Part shown: positions 59,180 to 64,000 of the stretch, piece after piece
How positions within the stretch are numbered: position 1 is the first letter of the stretch
Layout: each line of letters begins with the position of its first letter
NCBI GenBank assembly: GCA_003864495.1
Contig: ML133420.1
Span: forward strand, 4,612,340 to 4,676,339
From: Nemopilema nomurai
Taxonomy: Eukaryota; Cnidaria; Scyphozoa; Rhizostomeae; Rhizostomatidae
Reading direction: 5' to 3'
Length of the DNA stretch: 64,000 nucleotides
Program-made: the position numbers and the translations under genes
The notes under the pieces: generated by a model
What the model was told of the DNA's origin: nothing
The model's database searches: none
The model's input: the letters and a program-made list of their open reading frames with translations, nothing else

Positions 59180-62100
59180 CGACTCTTTGCATACGAGATA
59201 CGAAATTATTACACAAATTTATAAACTAAATTGTCGAAGCACAGTGGTAAGACGGTATGTACTCGGAATAACTTCGTAAACTTCGTAAACTGTCTATCTA
59301 AGGAAAACTGAAGTTTTTAAAAATACACTGCTTGTGAGTCAGCTAAAGCATGGCGTTTGCAAGGAGAGGGGTATGTGAATAGCCAATCAGGAAGGGTTCA
59401 ATAAGGATATCATCGATTTATACCTTGCAGATATTGTCCCTCATGCCATACAGGGGAATCCTCCGTTAATAACAACATGCATGCAGGAACTTCCCCAAAT
59501 AGCATTTGACTCAAAACATGCGTCATGATCATAAAAGTGGTCACGATGTTTTGATGTCTCGTACAGGTTTTATTGACGTCAAATGGATTTCTGAAAAGGG
59601 TCCAACTAAGATGGTTGTAAACAGGCTAGAAATAACGAGTTTTACGAAGGTTTGAATCGAAAAGCGGAAGATTTTGTACGAGAGGTGAAAGGGGACTGAT
59701 TTCAGCCTGGTCAAAATCAGCAGTGAAATCACAAGGAAAAAAGCAAGAAACGCTGTTTGTGAGTTGCTAATTGTAAAAAAGAAACATTTAAATTATAATT
59801 TAGCTGATTACTTCCTAATTTTATCAGCAATTCTAGCTACAAAATTGACTGGAAATTCTGTGGTAATTTGCTCGCGTGCTGCGTGTCTGCCATTTTTGCC
59901 AATTCATAATGGCGGCAAAAACTGTGAAATCGCTTATTGTGATACTGTCCGTAAGGGAACCCTGTCTCGTTACAATACCTCGTCAGCCATATCTTCCAAG
60001 CTAAAACGTTCATAATGAAAATATGGAAGCTCTAAATGAGGAGTCGTGTTGTTTGCGTTACCATGATGTAATAAAAGGTAATCCTCTTGATCTTCCATAT
60101 TTTCCTTGAGCATGACGAGCGAATTGTTCGCCATTTTGGCAGCTCTGGGTGAACTGAAGTTGGCGCCAAGCTATAATGCGTTGTCACCGTCACGTTGTGA
60201 ATCACTGCGGTAGAAATTCATTTTTGAAATACTCTCTTAATTAGAAAAAGAAGATTTTGGTAAGAAAAACTTTTCAAGAACAGCGAGGGTCGATTGGTGT
60301 AAAATGTATCAATGTAACAAAATGCAGAGTCCCAGAATTAAACGGTAGACAAATTATTTTAAAAACACGCCCTCTCGTGTGAACAAAATAGATTATATTC
60401 CCCCAGCTGACCAACCGTTGCACTAAAATAGGTCTTCCGAAAAGAAGGGGGCAGGGTGATTTGTTATTAAGGAAGGGACAGTGTGATAAAAATCCGGAAA
60501 AAACGCGAGCATTACCGAAGAGTCCTCACAAACAAACAAATAAACAATCGCAAATAAACAATCACAAACAAACAATCACAACCAAAACTAGCCACGTAAG
60601 TGCAAATCTCATAAGGCTAGATAGGCAACCTCAAGGAAATGTGAAGAAAAACATGTTTGTGGCTGCACGTGCTTTGATTGAAGAAAAATAAGTCGCAACT
60701 TTAAGAGAATAAAGGTTTGGCACCGATTTGTTTGTGCTACTTAGTTCAGATTTGTGATTGTTTGCGCCGTATTGTCATCGGTATGGCTGCGGGTCTGTTA
60801 ACCGAAACGAGAAGAATTTGCGGTGACATGTGAAGTTGATTTCCCAAACAGACCAATTCAAGATCACAACACGGCGAGCTCGAGTTCTATAGAGCTATTT
60901 ATGGTTTCGTGGTTGTCCAATTGAACCGAGAGTAATGCATCCTGAATTGCCCTAATCGTTAGGAAATGGCTGCATCAATTATTTAGTGGTTTTTGCATGG
61001 GAAGAAACCAATTCAAGCGGTGGCTCAAAAATTCACGAAATTCGTGCAAAAGTTTCACACAAAGAGTTTTCCAAACAAAGATTATTCAGTGTAACCTCTG
61101 TTTCAAATTTGACTGAGATTGACAACCTTGTCTCTCTATTCACATTCGACTGTTGTGATGTTTGGCACGCGCTTGCTCCTATAAAGATTAACAAATATTT
61201 GAGTGAAAAGCTCTAATGATTTTCTTGAGAAAGCTTCCATTTGTAATCGCAAAAATATCAATTTGCAAAGATTTGGAGCATTATTTACAAAAAAATTTTA
61301 ATTCATGTCAGATCAAAGTTCTTCTGATATAAATTTGAGCAATACTGATACAATTTTTTGCAGTCTGCCCAACTCTGTAGAAAGCTGTTCTCCTCCTCCT
61401 CTATAGTTGGTTAGTTTCGTCACCTTTTAAAATGGCGCTACGTTGGTGTTATTCTTGTCCCTTGCTCTAGTTCCCTTCTGTATCTTCCATTCCTTGCACT
61501 TCATGTGTGATAGGAATAGCTTAAATAGAAGGTAGACAATACTATCTTCCTTCTGGCTAATTGAAGGAACACTCAAACCATTGGAGATACGGGTGTTTGT
61601 TTATATCTTCCAATGTATAAAATCACTACAGGAAAAGCAACACGTTTTTCTATTCAGGAGCTCGCCTACTTGGTTGACGAGTAAAACTGTACCAGCTCTT
61701 GCGGCTGCCTCAGTGCTGCTTTTCAACTCTGCATTGTTATTTCCTAAACAATGCCTCTTGAATATTGTGCAGACAAAGGGATCCAACAGGCTAGACACCT
61801 TTGGTGCCATCTTCATTTGTCTGTCTCACCTCTTCTTTCGCCCAGGGTGCGTTATGCAAGTTCGTTCCAGGTGTTCAAACAGAGCTCTTCAGAAATAAAC
61901 ACGCAGTCTGATTCGTTGAAGACTGATTTTCAGCGACTATTGCTTGAAATTGCTAATTAACAAATTTTTATCATAGGAGCAGCAGCGAAAAATCTTTGTA
62001 AAATCGTCACTTGTCTTATTCACAACATCTCTAACTAACTATATACACAGCATTTTGTAAATTTGGATTTTGCAACCTACAATCTACCATTAGCACGACA

Positions 62101-62690
62101 ATGATATCGCCAGCATTAGCAATATTCTAATCAGCTGGTATTGATTTTTTCGTGTAGGAGATAGAGCGGCTGTTTTATACAGGAAAAGGGATCATCAATC
62201 TGCACTCCATACTGCTAGCATTGAAGGCCAATTTAAAGTAAATCATTTCTAATGAGCTGAGTGCTTTGATTTTGTTGTTAGTAAACTGAATATTAATAGG
62301 AGCAGGTTGCAAGTGCGAAGGAGCACTACCAGGTGATGTTTGACTTGCCTAGGATTAGTAAGGCTTACCAACAACAGAAACGGGCTCTAGGCAAGAGCGC
62401 TTGTAGCTGGAAGACAATATGTCAGTTCACCTCGCTGTAAAGGCATCCGGCTTCAGGCTGTAACCGCAAATCATTAGTTATAAAAAGTACATATATGAAT
62501 GACAAGTAAAGCGAAACAGACTCCGAAATATCCCTTTAAATGAAATAAATGCATTTGCCATTGTTGACACTGTCTTTGCTGTAATGATCTTACACAGTTC
62601 ACTCATCAAAAAATTAGAATGGTTGAGGTATTTGCAAAATTTATGGCTAATGTTATTGATGTACTTGAAGATTTGGTCGATCCTTCTTGT
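59180..62690. other. No gene seen
   Basis: No coding motif was recognised. 59936-59975 contains a stray LTR end (see separate entry). Around 60530-60590 there is a short AAACAATCACAAAC-type repeat. Confidence 0.45.
59936..59975. repeat. LTR-end fragment related to the non-autonomous LTR element
   Basis: TGTGATACTGTCCGTAAGGG followed by AACCCTGTCTCGTTACA matches the last 40 bp of the 376-bp LTRs at 51889 and 52798, with slight differences. No partner was found. Confidence 0.72.
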
Positions 62691-62696
62691 CTGCCT

Positions 62697-63431
62697 CTAG
62701 CTGAACTTGCTCTTCATGAAAAAGTCTAACTTTCTTGCTTCTGCATTGTTCCGATTCGGAAGATCAAAGCGGCCATTTTGGCCAACGTTCTTGACAATGT
62801 TGGGCAAAAATGTCAATTTCTTTTTGGCATTGAATCTTCTTTCGCCAATGTTGTCAGAATCAGTCTGCTGAGCAATGCCTGGAAGCTGCAATCTTTCCGT
62901 AGCACTCCGGCTGCCTTGCGGGACCTTTTTCAGCTCGTAGTTGTCGAAGCTCTCTGGCAAAGACATTGACCGCTTAATTGCAGGTAGACTGCAGTTGTTT
63001 CTAAATGCAGCGTTGAGACTGTCCCTCTCACTACTTGAAAATATTTCAATGCAACTCGTCTTTCTACGGCGGTTAGACTGCCTTGCTTTGCTTTTGTAAG
63101 CAAATTGGCTTAAAGAAGCCGAGGTTCTTCTGCATGCTGGCCTGCTGCCGTTGACATCGGCCTCGGAATCAAAGTCGCTACTGTCCGACTCATCGTCTGC
63201 GTCCAAGTTCTCTGAAATCGGCAGGAGGATCCCCTTTCCGTTCACTCCATTCTCCTTCATATCAGAACTGCTGTGGTCATCAATGTTGGCAGCCGCAAAG
63301 GAATCTTTTGACATCCTCAGCCCAGCTCGAGCTTCAATCCATTTAGAAAACGGCTTCCTTCCTGACTTTATTCGAATGAACGCCAAAGAAGGAGGCTTTT
63401 GTGAAACAGGCCTGAAGTGCGAGAATACCAC
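62697..63431 (-). CDS. Terminal coding exon of an unknown, disordered basic protein
   Basis: An open frame of about 244 codons to a TAG at 62697, with no ATG near its start. An acceptor-like TTCAG at about 63405 would start an exon in this frame, or ATG at about 63313 (MSKDSFAAAN) could begin it. The sequence is rich in Ser, Arg, Lys and Asn, with an acidic Ser/Asp cluster (DADDESDSSDFDSEADVNGS) and basic clusters (SNRRRKTSC, NAKKKLTFLP), suggesting a disordered, possibly nuclear, phosphorylated protein. No domain recognised; codon use and composition look genic rather than transposon-derived. Confidence 0.5.
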   Translation of the reverse strand: MVFSHFRPVSQKPPSLAFIRIKSGRKPFSKWIEARAGLRMSKDSFAAANIDDHSSSDMKENGVNGKGILLPISENLDADDESDSSDFDSEADVNGSRPACRRTSASLSQFAYKSKARQSNRRRKTSCIEIFSSSERDSLNAAFRNNCSLPAIKRSMSLPESFDNYELKKVPQGSRSATERLQLPGIAQQTDSDNIGERRFNAKKKLTFLPNIVKNVGQNGRFDLPNRNNAEARKLDFFMKSKFS

Positions 63432-63439
63432 ACTTTGTG

Positions 63440-64000
63440 AAATTTTTTCTTTGCTTTCTTTCGGCTAAGTGTCAAAGGCTTTTTGCTCCACAACGGGCAT
63501 TTCCTTTCAGCGAGGCAATTGGCAACAAATATTTGCAGGAATTCCTTTCAATAATTTTTGTAAATATGATAATATTATAGATTTGTTACAATAGTAGAAG
63601 CCGGTTCTTTTCTGAATGACAATCCAAGAAAGAGAATATGCGATTTGAAATGGTGCTCTGATCTTGCCTGTGACTACTGTTTCATCTTTAGCGCTGCGTG
63701 TGTTTACAAAACATCGGCTTTGCAGGCTGCAATCGAGCTTCGTGGTAAAGAGCATACGACCGCCGCACAAAAACACCACTGCGAACTACGTTTTCAATCC
63801 GCCGACTCGTCCACCGTGATTCATACAGCACGGCATCCACTAGATTGAAGATATGATATTGTGGTTGCTCTCAGCAATTATTAATGATTTTTACAAATTG
63901 AAGAATTGAAGGCCCTTACGTTCATCTGTAAGGAATAGTACATGAATTTGTATAGGGTCGACAGGTGTTTTCGAAGGGGTTTCTACAGGTGATGCTGCCC
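63440..64000. other. No gene seen
   Basis: Probably intron or upstream sequence of the exon at 62697-63431; nothing else identified. Confidence 0.35.

Overview
This is eukaryotic, almost certainly metazoan, DNA: AT-rich, with GT..AG introns and dense retrotransposon debris of many classes. The mix suggests a cnidarian (coral, corallimorph or anemone) but does not prove it: Penelope, DIRS, several Ty3/Gypsy-type elements, an RTE-like LINE, Tc1, a ZMYM1-type hAT, and THAP and Ulp1/PHD fragments. No bacterial or phage genes are present.

The only clear host gene family is a tandem pair of xanthine dehydrogenase/oxidase genes, both on the minus strand. Copy A (1-6879) keeps its first four exons and part of the fifth, then runs off the left edge. 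Copy B (16897-27352) can be followed from start codon to stop codon through eight exons but carries several frameshifts. A block of about 3.4 kb (exons 1-3 and their introns) is nearly identical between the copies, while the next exon is only about 85% identical, which points to gene conversion. An RTE-like LINE remnant (459-2790) lies in an intron of copy A. An inverted Penelope pair (20191-22993) lies in the large fifth intron of copy B.

Between the two genes (7.3-16.9 kb) is a decayed DIRS-type element with gag on the plus strand (11089-12320) and RT, RNase H and a truncated tyrosine recombinase on the minus strand (15631-13322). To the right of copy B are a 687-bp Tc1/mariner-like element (27796-28482) and a THAP-like fragment (about 30.6 kb). 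Next comes an old Gypsy-type element (31.1-39.3 kb) whose gag is split by a young 4.56-kb Gypsy element with identical LTRs and a 5-bp target duplication (31803-36362). Beyond it are a MITE with 10-bp target duplications (39921-40222), a hAT transposase remnant invaded by two minisatellites (40.8-43.3 kb), an Ulp1-like plus PHD-finger fragment (44.9-45.4 kb) and a 157-bp satellite with dimeric higher-order structure (45.6-46.5 kb).

The 51.4-58.2 kb interval is a minus-strand Gypsy element. Its 3' LTR is interrupted by a 1285-bp non-autonomous LTR element with identical 376-bp LTRs. The rest is gene-poor; a terminal coding exon of unknown function lies at 62697-63431 on the minus strand.

The most striking non-protein signals are hammerhead ribozymes in the Penelope termini (20221-20272 minus and 22912-22963 plus, with decayed or truncated relatives at 19438 and 40435). 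All alignments, identities and copy counts were made by eye.
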